Shown: one piece after another, positions 17,522-26,262 of the stretch
Numbering within the stretch: the first letter of the stretch is position 1
Layout: each line of letters starts with the position of its first letter
NCBI RefSeq assembly: GCF_000975055.1
Contig: NZ_BBRB01000002.1
Coordinates: 124,001 to 188,000 of the forward strand
DNA: 64,000 nucleotides
Origin: Demequina sediminicola
Lineage (GTDB): Bacteria > Actinomycetota > Actinomycetes > Actinomycetales > Demequinaceae
Direction of reading: 5' to 3'
The notes under the pieces: model-generated
Database searches by the model: none
Seen by the model: only the letters and a program-made list of their open reading frames with translations
Told to the model about the DNA's origin: nothing
Position numbers and translations under genes: made by a program

Positions 17522-18523
17522 ATGACTGGACCGCACCCGTCCGTCGCCGCGATCCGCAACGCTGTGCGCGAGGCCCTCGACGTCTGCGATATCGGTACAC
17601 GTATCTGGGTCGCGTGCTCAGGAGGGCCGGATTCACTGGCGCTCGCGGCTGCTGCTGGCTACGTAGGACGCAAACAGGGGTACTTGACGGGCGCGATCAT
17701 CGTGGACCACGGTCTTCAACCGGACTCCGCGGAGATCGCAGAGCGGGCAGCCGCACAAGTGCGCCGAGCAGGCGTGCATACCGTCTTCATCGAGCGCGTC
17801 ACGGTGGGCCGCGAAGGCGGACTCGAATCCGCGGCTCGCACCGCTCGCTACTCTGCCTTGGAATCGCGCATCGACGCCGAGGGCGGACTGAACCCCCAAC
17901 TCCTCACCGGTCACACCATGGACGACCAAGCGGAGACGGTGCTCCTCGCACTGTCCCGGGGGTCCGGCGCACGAACCCTCGCCGGCATTCCAGCGCGGCG
18001 CGGACGCATCGTTCGGCCGTTCCTGTCTTTGCGCCGCAAAGACACCATCGCGGCCTGCCAGTCGCTCGGCCTCGACCCCTGGCACGACCCCACTAACTTC
18101 GTGACCGACGGACCGCGACGTAGTGCATTGCGCACGACGGTCATGCCGGCACTCGTGGAGGTGCTTGGCCCCGGCGTGGTCTCCGGGCTCGCCCGATCAG
18201 CAGCCTTGCTGCAGGCCGATGCCGACGAACTCGATCGGCAAACGCGCTCCGCGATGGGCTCCGGTTCCGCCCCCGACGAACAGTGGCAATGCGACGCTTT
18301 GGCAGCACTCCCAGATGCGATCCGGTCAAGGATGATCAAGATGCTTGCCGAGAGCGCCGGCGCGGGCGCGTTGAGCGCCACTCACGTCAAAGCTATCGAT
18401 CAACTGGTCACCGGCTATCGCGGCCAAGGCGCGGTCTCACTGCCCGGTGGATTCGAAGCGCGACGCGAATATGGCAGGCTTGTGATCTCCCACCCCTTTG
18501 AACGTTCCCACGACCGGCCCTAG
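17522..18523 (+). CDS. tilS: tRNA(Ile)-lysidine synthetase
   Basis: 333 residues. The PP-loop ATPase motif SGGPDS is at residues 33-38, followed by DHGLQPDS, the HTMDDQAETVLLALSRGSGARTLAGI region and DPTN. It lacks the long C-terminal domains of E. coli TilS, as is common in actinobacteria. It converts C34 of the Ile-CAU tRNA to lysidine so that AUA is read as Ile. SD AAGGAA precedes the ATG. hpt follows after 69 nt. Confidence 0.95.
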   Translation: MTGPHPSVAAIRNAVREALDVCDIGTRIWVACSGGPDSLALAAAAGYVGRKQGYLTGAIIVDHGLQPDSAEIAERAAAQVRRAGVHTVFIERVTVGREGGLESAARTARYSALESRIDAEGGLNPQLLTGHTMDDQAETVLLALSRGSGARTLAGIPARRGRIVRPFLSLRRKDTIAACQSLGLDPWHDPTNFVTDGPRRSALRTTVMPALVEVLGPGVVSGLARSAALLQADADELDRQTRSAMGSGSAPDEQWQCDALAALPDAIRSRMIKMLAESAGAGALSATHVKAIDQLVTGYRGQGAVSLPGGFEARREYGRLVISHPFERSHDRP

Positions 18524-18592
18524 GCCGGCCCAGCATCGGCCCCATGTCAGTACCGGCACCCAGCCCAGCCCCTTAACTCGGAGGAACTCCCC

Positions 18593-19147
18593 GTGGACAC
18601 CCTGCACGACATGAATGACTTCAGTAGCGTCATCGTTTCCGAGAACGACATCTCCGAGCGACTCGATGCGCTGGCCGAGCAGATCCGCACTGACTACGAG
18701 GGCCGCGATGTACTCCTCGTCGGTGTGCTCAAGGGTGCGGTCATGGTGATGGCGGATCTCGCGCGGCGCATGCCCAACACGTTCACGATGGACTGGATGG
18801 CGGTGTCGTCGTACGGCTCCGGGACTAAGTCGTCCGGCGTGGTGCGCATTCTCAAGGACCTCGACACTGACTTGACCGGCCGCGACGTGCTCATTGTTGA
18901 GGACATCATCGATTCGGGGATCACGCTGCACTGGCTTTTAGGTAACTTGCGTTCGCGTGGTGCCGCGAGCGTTGAGGTGGCGTCGCTGCTGCGTAAGCCC
19001 GATGCCGTGCAGGTCGAGATCGACGTCAAGTATGTGGGCTTCGACATTCCGTCGGACTTCGTTGTCGGTTATGGCCTCGATTACAACGAGAAGTATCGGA
19101 CGCTGCCGTTCGTGGCGGTCCTCAAGCCGGAAGTCTACGGCGGCTGA
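18593..19147 (+). CDS. hpt: Hypoxanthine phosphoribosyltransferase
   Basis: 184 residues, starting at GTG 18593 with GGAGGA seven bases upstream. It has the flexible-loop region (DWMAVSSYGSGTKSSG) and the PRPP-binding motif VLIVEDIIDSGITLHW, plus VGFDIPSDFVVGYGLDY at the purine pocket. It salvages hypoxanthine and guanine. In most actinobacteria ftsH follows directly; here a repeat-flanked DUF559 gene intervenes. Confidence 0.97.
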   Translation: MDTLHDMNDFSSVIVSENDISERLDALAEQIRTDYEGRDVLLVGVLKGAVMVMADLARRMPNTFTMDWMAVSSYGSGTKSSGVVRILKDLDTDLTGRDVLIVEDIIDSGITLHWLLGNLRSRGAASVEVASLLRKPDAVQVEIDVKYVGFDIPSDFVVGYGLDYNEKYRTLPFVAVLKPEVYGG

Positions 19148-19152
19148 CCCTC

Positions 19153-19255
19153 CTGACAGTTTGAACCAAAGGTGCGGTCGGCGCGCCGATAGTTGCGGCC
19201 TCCCGAGCTGCATAGCGCGGCGTGTCGGGGGCGCTACCGGTTCGTAGTGTTGGGG
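19153..19255 (+). repeat. ~100-bp dispersed repeat, copy A
   Basis: It starts CTGACAGTTTGAACCAAAGG and ends CGGTTCGTAGTGTTGGGG. The ends form imperfect terminal inverted repeats: GACAGTTTGAACC against AACACTACGAACC read from the other end. An inverted copy lies on the far side of the DUF559 gene (20173-20274), and a third copy at 30142-30244 has the same 95-bp spacing between the conserved end motifs. Confidence 0.8.
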
Positions 19256-19352
19256 CGGTGTTGCTGTCCCCAGGCGGCCCATGAGTGCCACTTTTCCCAC
19301 GCATCGGTGAACTTCGGAGCATCGTGGTGGGCGCCCCGGGACATTGGTGCGC

Positions 19353-20228
19353 ATGGAACCCGTGGATGCTCTGCGACAACTCGGCGGTGTGGCGCGCTGG
19401 ACCGACCTGTCCCGACGTGGTGTGAGTCGCAACGATCTCTACGCCGCCCTCCAAGCCGATCTCATCCAACGTCCCCACCGCGGGTGCTTTGCGCTACCTG
19501 ATACGCGCCGAGACCGCATTCTCGCTGTGGTGTTTCGCGCTCATCTTGGATGTGTTGGCGGGTTGCTCGACCGAGGGCTGCCACTGTTCCCACGGCCCGA
19601 GCACACCCATCTTGTGGTGCCCGAATCGCGCGGTCTGGGCAATCCGCGTTCCCGCCCCGTCACTGAAGTGGTGCTTCATCGCACCAACGCGCCGGCCTCT
19701 GTTGCACGCGACCTCGAACTCGCATTCCAGTGCACTCAACCCCTGCAGCACCTGGCGTTGGTTGACGCCGCACTGAATCAACGAGTGTTGACGTTGCACG
19801 ACATCGCCAGGATGAGTGGGGTGCCGCTTGAGCACCGGAGGTGGCTCTCGGCAAGGGCCGATGCCGGTGCTGAGTCGATCTCGGAAACCTTTGCTCGCGT
19901 CTCACTCGCGGAAGCGGGGTTTCGGGTGCGCTCGCAGGTGGTGTTCGCGGGCGTGGGCCGGGTCGATCTGCTTGTCGAGGACCGTGTGGTTGTTGAGCTT
20001 GATGGACGTGGGTATCACTCGGGGGAGGCTGAGTTTAGGCGTGATAGGGAGAGGGACCGGATGTTGGTTGCACGTGGATTCGAGGTGCTGCGGTACACGT
20101 TCCTCGAGGCGGTCTCGGGGGCTGACTTTGTTGAGGATGTGACAGGGGTGTTGTGGCGTCGCGGGCACCTTTCCCCTGCACTACGAACCAGAATGGACGG
20201 CGCGGCACGGGCGCGCCGCGCGGCCTAG
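19353..20228 (+). CDS. AbiEi-like HTH plus DUF559 nuclease-like protein
   Basis: 291 residues from ATG 19353 (TTG 19344 and GTG 19347 are in-frame alternatives; none has a good SD). The N-terminal ~60 residues (VDALRQLGGVARWTDLSRRGVSRNDLYAAL...GCFALP) resemble the winged-helix domain of AbiEi-type antitoxins. The C-terminal part (GRVDLLVEDRVVVELDGRGYH, DRERDRMLVARGFEVLRYTF) is a DUF559/Vsr-like PD-(D/E)xK nuclease fold with the acidic residues kept. No toxin partner lies beside it. It sits between inverted repeats, and its last ~18 codons are part of the downstream repeat. This points to a recently inserted cassette between hpt and ftsH. Confidence 0.8.
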   Translation: MEPVDALRQLGGVARWTDLSRRGVSRNDLYAALQADLIQRPHRGCFALPDTRRDRILAVVFRAHLGCVGGLLDRGLPLFPRPEHTHLVVPESRGLGNPRSRPVTEVVLHRTNAPASVARDLELAFQCTQPLQHLALVDAALNQRVLTLHDIARMSGVPLEHRRWLSARADAGAESISETFARVSLAEAGFRVRSQVVFAGVGRVDLLVEDRVVVELDGRGYHSGEAEFRRDRERDRMLVARGFEVLRYTFLEAVSGADFVEDVTGVLWRRGHLSPALRTRMDGAARARRAA

Positions 20229-20274
20229 TCGTTTTGCTCGGCGTGTCGCGGGCACCTTTGGTTCAAACTGTCAG
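20173..20274 (-). repeat. ~100-bp dispersed repeat, copy B (inverted)
   Basis: Read on the minus strand it starts CTGACAGTTTGAACCAAAGG and ends GGTTCGTAGTGCAGGGG, the same ends as copy A, so A and B form an inverted pair around the DUF559 gene. The last codons and stop of that gene lie inside it. A 15-bp direct repeat GTCGCGGGCACCTTT occurs at 20158-20172 and 20245-20259. Confidence 0.78.
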
Positions 20275-20331
20275 GGAAAGCAGGGGTCAACGCCGTCAGC
20301 GAAACGTAGACAACACCCCTGCACACTCGCG

Positions 20332-20337
20332 TAGGCT
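20332..20337 (+). promoter_or_regulatory. -10-like box of ftsH
   Basis: TAGGCT lies 9 nt before the ftsH ATG. It would give a 5' leader of only two or three bases. Confidence 0.4.
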
Positions 20338-20346
20338 CTTACCACC

Positions 20347-22410
20347 ATGAAGAAAGCCCTCAGCCCGCGCCGCATCATTCCGCTGATCCTGCTTGCCGTC
20401 CTTCTTGGATGGCTCATCTCGGGGCTCTTTGGTCCCCAAGTTCAGCGCATTGACACTTCACAGGGTCTCGAGATCCTCGACACCGGTCTTGTCGACCAAG
20501 CAAAGATCGTTGACGGCGACCAACGTGTTGAGCTGGTGCTGAGCGCAGACTGGGCCGACGAGATCCCCGAGGACGCTCCCGAAGAGTGGGCTGACTACCC
20601 CGCCAAGGTCGAGTTCTTCTACGTGGCACCCCAGGGTGAGCAGATTGTTGACGCTGTCACCAGCGCCGATCCTCCCCAGGGCTACGACTCCGAGGTCCCG
20701 CAGACCTCCGTGTGGACCACACTGCTGTTCACCTTCCTGCCGATCCTGCTGCTGGTGGGCCTCTTCTGGTTCCTGATGTCCTCGATGCAGGGCGGCGGCG
20801 GAAAGGTCATGCAGTTCGGCAAGTCCAAGGCGTCCCTCGTGACGCCGGACACCCCGACCGTGAAGTTCGATGACGTGGCCGGCGTGGAAGAGGCCGTCGA
20901 CGAGCTCCGCGAGATCCAGGAGTTCCTCGAGGCCCCAGAGAAGTTCCAAGCCGTGGGTGCCAAGATCCCTAAGGGTGTGCTGCTCTACGGGCCTCCGGGT
21001 ACCGGTAAGACCCTCCTTGCCCGTGCGGTCGCTGGTGAGGCTGGCGTGCCGTTCTTCCACATTTCCGGATCCGACTTTGTCGAGATGTTCGTGGGTGTCG
21101 GTGCGAGCCGTGTGCGTGACCTGTTTGAGCAGGCCAAGAAGAACGCACCGGCCATCATCTTTGTTGATGAGATTGATGCCGTGGGTCGTCACCGTGGAGC
21201 CGGCATGGGTGGTGGACACGACGAGCGTGAGCAGACGTTGAACCAGATGCTCGTTGAAATGGATGGCTTTGGTGGAACCACCAATGTCATCATCATCGCC
21301 GCCACCAACCGGCCCGATATCCTCGACCCCGCACTCCTGCGTCCCGGGCGCTTCGACCGCCAGGTTGGCGTCGACGGACCCGACCTGCAGGGCCGTAAGA
21401 AGGTTCTTGAAGTCCACGCCAAGGGCAAGCCGATGGCGCCGGATGTCGACCTCGAACTCATCGCTCGGCGCACGCCCGGGTTCACCGGCGCAGACCTGGC
21501 GAACGTGCTCAACGAGGCTGCACTGCTGACGGCTCGCCGCGATGCACAACTGATTGGTGCGAGCGAACTCGACGAGGCCATCGACCGTGTGATTGCGGGA
21601 CCGCAGAAGCGCACACGCGTGATGAATGATCACGACAAGACCGTCACCGCTTACCACGAGGGTGGGCACGCGTTGGTGGCGGCTGCGATGAACTTCACCG
21701 ACCCCGTCACTAAGGTCACGATCCTGCCCCGTGGGCGCGCTCTGGGTTACACCATGGTGATGCCACAGGAGGACCGTTACTCCAAGACGCGCAACCAGTT
21801 GCTCGACAACCTGGCGTACGCGATGGGTGGCCGAATCGCTGAAGAACTGGTGTTCGGTGACCCTTCCACGGGTGCGAGCAACGACATTCAGCAGGCCACA
21901 GACACTGCTCGCCAGATGGTGACGGAGTACGGCATGTCGACGGAGATTGGTTCGGTGCGTTTGGCTGCCGGCTCCGGAGAGGTCTTCATGGGCCGCGACA
22001 TGGGTCATGGGCGCGACTTCTCGGAAGTGTCGGCAGCGACGGTGGACCGCGAGGTGCGCTTGCTTCTGGACAACGCGATGGCTGAGGCCACCAAGGCGTT
22101 GCAGAACAACCGTGCACTGCTGGACACCCTTGCGCAGGAGCTTCTTGAGAAGGAAACCCTCAACGAGATCGAACTGGCAGAAATCTTCGCGCCGGTGAAG
22201 AAGATCGCCAAGCGCAAGCACTGGGTATCTGGTGACTGGGCGCCTAAGACTGCGCCACGCAAGAAGCCAGTCGCTGCGCCCGTTCCACCCAAGGAAGAGC
22301 CACGCGACATCGTCGGTACTGAGGATATCTCCGCTGGGGACGTCCCTGACGCGACCGCCGAGGTAAAGCCGGAGGCCAACCCGAACGATGAGGGGACCAA
22401 GGAGTCATGA
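20347..22410 (+). CDS. ftsH: ATP-dependent zinc metalloprotease FtsH
   Basis: 687 residues. There are two membrane helices (about 8-27 and 119-143) around an extracytoplasmic domain. The AAA domain has Walker A GPPGTGKT (about residue 215), Walker [13 protein letters not shown] and the SRH region [21 protein letters not shown]. The zinc site HEGGH is at about 437-441. It degrades misassembled membrane and regulatory proteins. The Pro/Glu/Lys-rich tail after about residue 625 is typical of actinobacterial FtsH. It overlaps folE by 4 bp, so it heads a folate operon. Confidence 0.98.
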   Translation: MKKALSPRRIIPLILLAVLLGWLISGLFGPQVQRIDTSQGLEILDTGLVDQAKIVDGDQRVELVLSADWADEIPEDAPEEWADYPAKVEFFYVAPQGEQIVDAVTSADPPQGYDSEVPQTSVWTTLLFTFLPILLLVGLFWFLMSSMQGGGGKVMQFGKSKASLVTPDTPTVKFDDVAGVEEAVDELREIQEFLEAPEKFQAVGAKIPKGVLLYGPPGTGKTLLARAVAGEAGVPFFHISGSDFVEMFVGVGASRVRDLFEQAKKNAPAIIFVDEIDAVGRHRGAGMGGGHDEREQTLNQMLVEMDGFGGTTNVIIIAATNRPDILDPALLRPGRFDRQVGVDGPDLQGRKKVLEVHAKGKPMAPDVDLELIARRTPGFTGADLANVLNEAALLTARRDAQLIGASELDEAIDRVIAGPQKRTRVMNDHDKTVTAYHEGGHALVAAAMNFTDPVTKVTILPRGRALGYTMVMPQEDRYSKTRNQLLDNLAYAMGGRIAEELVFGDPSTGASNDIQQATDTARQMVTEYGMSTEIGSVRLAAGSGEVFMGRDMGHGRDFSEVSAATVDREVRLLLDNAMAEATKALQNNRALLDTLAQELLEKETLNEIELAEIFAPVKKIAKRKHWVSGDWAPKTAPRKKPVAAPVPPKEEPRDIVGTEDISAGDVPDATAEVKPEANPNDEGTKES

Positions 22411-23051
22411 CGTCCGTACCTTCATCCGGTAGCGCTCACTCGCATGGCGTACCGGTGGACGCTGAACCGATCGTGTCGCGAGCCCATGGTGTCGACCATG
22501 TGCGTGCTCAGGCCGCGGTGCGGGAACTGCTCCTCGCCATTGGCGAAGATCCGGAACGTGACGGTCTGAAGGACACCCCTGCACGAGTTGCACGCGCGTA
22601 CGAAGAGGTGTTTTCCGGTCTGCAACAGGATCCCGCTGAGATTCTTAGCACCGTGTTCGAATTGGGCCACGAGGAGATGATCCTGGTGAAGGACATCGAG
22701 TTGTACTCGATGTGTGAGCACCACTTGGTGCCCTTCCATGGAGTAGCGCATGTCGCGTACATTCCAGGCGAGGACGGCCGGATTACGGGCTTGAGCAAGC
22801 TCGCACGCCTCGTCGACATGTACGCGCGTCGCCCGCAGGTCCAGGAACGTTTGACGACTCAGATTGCCGATGCGCTGGTCACACACATCGGTGCACGCGG
22901 TGTCATCGTTGTGGTCGAGGCCGAGCACTTGTGTATGTCGATGCGAGGCATCCGCAAGCCTGGATCCCGGACCGTCACGTCAGCGGTGCGCGGTGTCATG
23001 CGTGATGCCGCCACCCGCGCGGAGGCTATGAGCCTCATCGCAGGGAGGTAG
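22407..23051 (+). CDS. folE: GTP cyclohydrolase I
   Basis: 214 residues. It shows [27 protein letters not shown], the zinc-binding [21 protein letters not shown] and the C-terminal [12 protein letters not shown] motif. It makes dihydroneopterin triphosphate, the first step of folate synthesis. It is translationally coupled to ftsH (ATGA) and followed by folP 7 nt later. Confidence 0.98.
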   Translation: MTSVPSSGSAHSHGVPVDAEPIVSRAHGVDHVRAQAAVRELLLAIGEDPERDGLKDTPARVARAYEEVFSGLQQDPAEILSTVFELGHEEMILVKDIELYSMCEHHLVPFHGVAHVAYIPGEDGRITGLSKLARLVDMYARRPQVQERLTTQIADALVTHIGARGVIVVVEAEHLCMSMRGIRKPGSRTVTSAVRGVMRDAATRAEAMSLIAGR

Positions 23052-23058
23052 TCCCGCC

Positions 23059-23853
23059 ATGACGCATGTCATGGGGATCCTGAATGTGACGCCCGACTCG
23101 TTTAGCGACGGAGGGCAGTGGCACCAAGCCGATGCCGCGATTCAGCGGGGATTGGCTCTCGCCTCGACGGGGGCGGATTTTGTTGACGTGGGTGGCGAGT
23201 CCACGCGTCCCGGTGCGGAGCGAGTAGATGCCGAGGTAGAGCTCGCTCGTGTGCTTCCCGTGGTTCGTGCGCTGTCTGCTGAAGGTGTCGCGGTTTCGAT
23301 CGACACGATGCGCGCGGCGACGGCGCGGGCCGCAGTTGAAGCCGGTGCGGTGCTGGTAAATGATGTCTCGGGAGGCCTCGCGGATCCGCGTATGGCCGGC
23401 ACTATCGCGGACCTCAACTGTGACTATGTCGCGATGCATTGGCGCGCGCATTCCACGGAGATGGACCGCCATGACGCGTATGACGATGTTGTGGCTCAGG
23501 TGCGGGACGAACTCGCGGCTCGGGTCGAGGCGTTGACGCGGGCTGGTGTGGACCTGGGGCGCATCGTGCTCGATCCCGGTCTGGGTTTCTCCAAGGTCGC
23601 GGAATCGAACTGGCCGTTGTTGGCGCGTCTCGAGGATTGGGCTGGAGATGCCCGGGTGCTCATTGGTGCGTCGCGTAAGCGGTTCTTGGCGCCTGACAAG
23701 GCTCCACTTGAGCGTGAGCATGCCACCACAGCAGTGACAACGATGTGTGCCGCACACGGTGTGTGGGCGGTGCGTGTGCATGATTCTCAGGCGGCACGGG
23801 ATGCGATTGCTGTCGTGTCCTCTTGGAATAACGGCCGGGACAGGCCAGAGTAA
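23059..23853 (+). CDS. folP: Dihydropteroate synthase
   Basis: 264 residues, TIM barrel. Pterin and pABA loops are seen as MGILNVTPDSFSDGG, DVGGESTRPGAERV, SIDTMRAATARAA, VNDVSGGLAD and GASRKRFL. It joins pABA to the pterin pyrophosphate and is the sulfonamide target. The Asn/Asp/Lys pocket residues look intact. It is followed after 5 nt by the folB-folK fusion. Confidence 0.97.
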   Translation: MTHVMGILNVTPDSFSDGGQWHQADAAIQRGLALASTGADFVDVGGESTRPGAERVDAEVELARVLPVVRALSAEGVAVSIDTMRAATARAAVEAGAVLVNDVSGGLADPRMAGTIADLNCDYVAMHWRAHSTEMDRHDAYDDVVAQVRDELAARVEALTRAGVDLGRIVLDPGLGFSKVAESNWPLLARLEDWAGDARVLIGASRKRFLAPDKAPLEREHATTAVTTMCAAHGVWAVRVHDSQAARDAIAVVSSWNNGRDRPE

Positions 23854-23858
23854 GGGGC

Positions 23859-25274
23859 ATGACTGTGCATATGCGTCCGTATGTCAAAGACGGAATCGAA
23901 CTGGACCAGGTGGCTGTCGAGGGTATTCGCCTCGTCGGCCATCACGGGGTGTTCGACGCTGAGCGTGAGACCGGCCAACTGTTCTTTGCCGATGTGGTGG
24001 TGCACGTCAACACTCGCGCTGCGGGTGCGAGCGATGACTTGACGCGCACGGTGAACTATTCGGACATTGCGGACCGTGCCGCTGAGGTTTTGGGTGGCGA
24101 ACCGATTCTGTTGATTGAGGCTGTTGCTGAGCGCATCGCTCGCGCTGTCTTGGAGTTTGACGGCGTGCACTGTGTCGATGTGACAGTGCATAAGCCGCAG
24201 GCGCCGTTGCATGTGGAGTTCAAGGATGTGGCGATCACTATTCGTCGCGACATGCGCGAGGGCGGACTGTGGGCGGACAAACGCATCGGCTCGTCGGCTG
24301 GTGCTTCGGACGATCCGTTCGATCCCGGTGCCGGCCCCGTCCGTGACGAACTTGACCAGCGGCCGCTACAGGTTGCTCCGGCATTGCTGGCACTCGGCGG
24401 CAACATCGGTGAGGTCGAGCCCACGTTGCGTCAGGCTGTGTCTGACATTCATCGCGTCAACGGCATCGAAGTGAAGGCCGTCTCGCCGTTGGTGAGTTCG
24501 AAGCCTGAGGCTGGCGCGGATCAGCCCGACTACCTCAACGCGGTGGTGCGCATCGAGACCGCCCTGTCGCCGCGTGAACTCTTGGCAGCCTGCCAGGGAA
24601 TCGAGATGGTCCACGGTCGGGACCGCACGGACCCGAGTGGCAACCGGACGCTCGACATCGACATCGTCGCCTATGCGGACGTCGCGGCGGTTTCCACGGA
24701 TCTGATCCTGCCGCACCCTCGCGCTCACCAGCGCCCATTCGTGCTGTTGCCGTGGTCTGCGATTGAGCCGGACGCTTCCCTTGCTCCGCATGGGACAGTG
24801 GCGGACTTGGCGCGTGCCGTTGGTGCCGACACGGTGCGCTTGGTGCAGGAGAACTGGCCACACCAGGCGCCTGCTACCGCTGCAGAGTCGACTCCTCCGG
24901 GGCCAGCGGTCACGCCCGTCGATCCTGAGCCCTCGGGAGAAGTGCAGCCTGCGTCGCAATCGCATCCCGACACACAGTCATACTCAGACGCGCAACCCTA
25001 CCCAGAAGCACAGTCTCACCCAGAAGCACAGTCCCATCAGGAGCCGTCAGCGCAATCTGCGCCTGCGTCCTACCCTCCGGCTGAGAACCACCCGGAGCCT
25101 TCGTCCTTCCCAGAGTCAGGCTCGCAGCCTCCGTCCACGGCATCGGCTGCGACATCGGCGCAACGCCCGGTGACGGGGAGCCCGACAGTGGAGCGCACAT
25201 CGTTCCTTGCGGGCCGTAGGGCCGATGCGGGGCAGGACTCTGCGGCCTCGTCGCCGCCTCCCGCTCAGTCGTAG
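23859..25274 (+). CDS. folBK: Bifunctional dihydroneopterin aldolase / HPPK (FolB-FolK fusion)
   Basis: 471 residues. Residues 5-130 are FolB (GIRLVGHHGVFDAERETGQLFFADVVVHV, ILLIEAVAERIARAVL). Residues 170-335 are 6-hydroxymethyl-dihydropterin pyrophosphokinase (ALGGNIGEVEPTLRQAV, GRDRTDPSGNRTLDIDIVAY, LPHPRAHQRPFVLLPW). A further ~135 residues form a disordered, Pro/Ser/Gln-rich tail with PEAQSH-type repeats, which neither enzyme normally has. It makes the pterin pyrophosphate used by the upstream folP product. DUF3180 follows after 8 nt. Confidence 0.93.
   Translation: MTVHMRPYVKDGIELDQVAVEGIRLVGHHGVFDAERETGQLFFADVVVHVNTRAAGASDDLTRTVNYSDIADRAAEVLGGEPILLIEAVAERIARAVLEFDGVHCVDVTVHKPQAPLHVEFKDVAITIRRDMREGGLWADKRIGSSAGASDDPFDPGAGPVRDELDQRPLQVAPALLALGGNIGEVEPTLRQAVSDIHRVNGIEVKAVSPLVSSKPEAGADQPDYLNAVVRIETALSPRELLAACQGIEMVHGRDRTDPSGNRTLDIDIVAYADVAAVSTDLILPHPRAHQRPFVLLPWSAIEPDASLAPHGTVADLARAVGADTVRLVQENWPHQAPATAAESTPPGPAVTPVDPEPSGEVQPASQSHPDTQSYSDAQPYPEAQSHPEAQSHQEPSAQSAPASYPPAENHPEPSSFPESGSQPPSTASAATSAQRPVTGSPTVERTSFLAGRRADAGQDSAASSPPPAQS
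24950..25045 (+). repeat. Degenerate 18-bp repeats coding a Gln/Ser/Pro-rich tail
   Basis: ACCCAGAAGCACAGTC occurs twice 18 bp apart near 25010-25045, and related QSxxxxAQ units precede it. The repeats encode the low-complexity tail of the FolB-FolK fusion. Confidence 0.6.
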
Positions 25275-25282
25275 GTTCTGTG

Positions 25283-25747
25283 ATGTCCGAAGTGACGTGG
25301 CAGCGGCTCACGCTGGCAGGGCTCGTGGCCCTCGCGGTGTGTTGGCTGGCAGGCCGTCTCCTGGACTCGTCGGGCACTACTCCGCCTCACGTTCCGTGGA
25401 GTGCGTGGGCTTTCTCGTTCATTGCGGGTGGGTGTGCGCTGGGTTTTGCCTGGCAGGTGAAGAGGTTCCTCCAGGGCAAGCGCCCTGATCTGTCACCACT
25501 GAGGGCTGCACGCACTGCGATGTTTGCGCAGGCGTGCGCCTACGTGGGTGCGGTGATGGCTGGTGCCTATGGGGGCTATGCGTTGGCCCTCGTGGACAGT
25601 TGGTCGCACGGCCCGCGGCGTGAGGTCATCATTTCTGCGCTCATTGCGGCGGGTTCCTCGCTGGTGCTGATGGTTGCGGGCATGATCGCTGAGCGGTGGT
25701 GCCGCTATGACGATGATGACGACAGTGCGGAGCCTTCGCCTGCGTGA
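25283..25747 (+). CDS. DUF3180 membrane protein
   Basis: 154 residues with four predicted membrane helices (LTLAGLVALAVCWLAG, WAFSFIAGGCALGFAWQV, ACAYVGAVMAGAYGGYALAL, IISALIAAGSSLVLMVAGMIAE). The KRPDLSPLRAARTAMFAQACAYVGA block is the hallmark of DUF3180, found after folK in many actinobacteria. Function unknown. ATG 25283 directly follows an in-frame GTG at 25280; either could be used. Confidence 0.88.
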   Translation: MSEVTWQRLTLAGLVALAVCWLAGRLLDSSGTTPPHVPWSAWAFSFIAGGCALGFAWQVKRFLQGKRPDLSPLRAARTAMFAQACAYVGAVMAGAYGGYALALVDSWSHGPRREVIISALIAAGSSLVLMVAGMIAERWCRYDDDDDSAEPSPA

Positions 25748-25782
25748 CGGCGTATTGACGGCACCTGGCAGACTTATGGGCT

Positions 25783-26262
25783 ATGACTACGTTTGAGCCC
25801 GATGGCGCTGAGTGGACTTACGCATCGCGCAAACTCATCACTGCCCGCCTGGTGACTCTGTGGGTGACTTTGCTGGTGTTGGCGGTGGTGGCGGTCGTCG
25901 TTGGAGTGTTGACGAGTCCGTGGGTGTTCACGGCCGGTGTGGTGCTCCTGCTGATCGGTGTGTGGTCCAGCTGGGTGATTGTTCGACAGGTCACGGCACA
26001 TGCATGGCTTGAACGCGAGGATGATCTGGTGATTAAGCGTGGCCGCATGTGGCGCACCGTGACGGTGGTTCCTTATGGCCGCATGCAATATGTCGAGGTG
26101 GAGGCTGGCCCGTTGGTGAGGTCGCTGGGCATCGCTGAAGTGCAGTTGCACACCGCCTCGCCAGGGTCCGATGCGCGCATTGCAGGTGTTCCTGCTGCTG
26201 AGGCTGCCCGTTTGCGTGACCGTTTGGCGTCGCGCGGTGAAGCGCAGTTGGCGGGCCTGTGA
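25783..26262 (+). CDS. Bacterial PH-domain membrane protein (YdbS-like)
   Basis: 159 residues. Two adjacent helices (VTLWVTLLVLAVVAVVVGVL and GVVLLLIGVWSSWVIV) precede a bPH2 domain (LEREDDLVIKRGRMWRTVTVVPYGRMQYVEVEAGPLVRSLGIAEVQLHTASP). Family members occur in pairs; in Bacillus YdbS/YdbT pairs act in resistance to extracellular amylolysin-type stress. It overlaps the next gene, its larger partner, by 4 bp (GTGA). Confidence 0.88.
   Translation: MTTFEPDGAEWTYASRKLITARLVTLWVTLLVLAVVAVVVGVLTSPWVFTAGVVLLLIGVWSSWVIVRQVTAHAWLEREDDLVIKRGRMWRTVTVVPYGRMQYVEVEAGPLVRSLGIAEVQLHTASPGSDARIAGVPAAEAARLRDRLASRGEAQLAGL

Noticed and set aside
20458..22221. Long minus-strand open frame (587 codons) opposite ftsH
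   Set aside because: It is the mirror frame of a highly conserved gene in high-GC DNA, is His/Arg-rich and has no recognisable motif.
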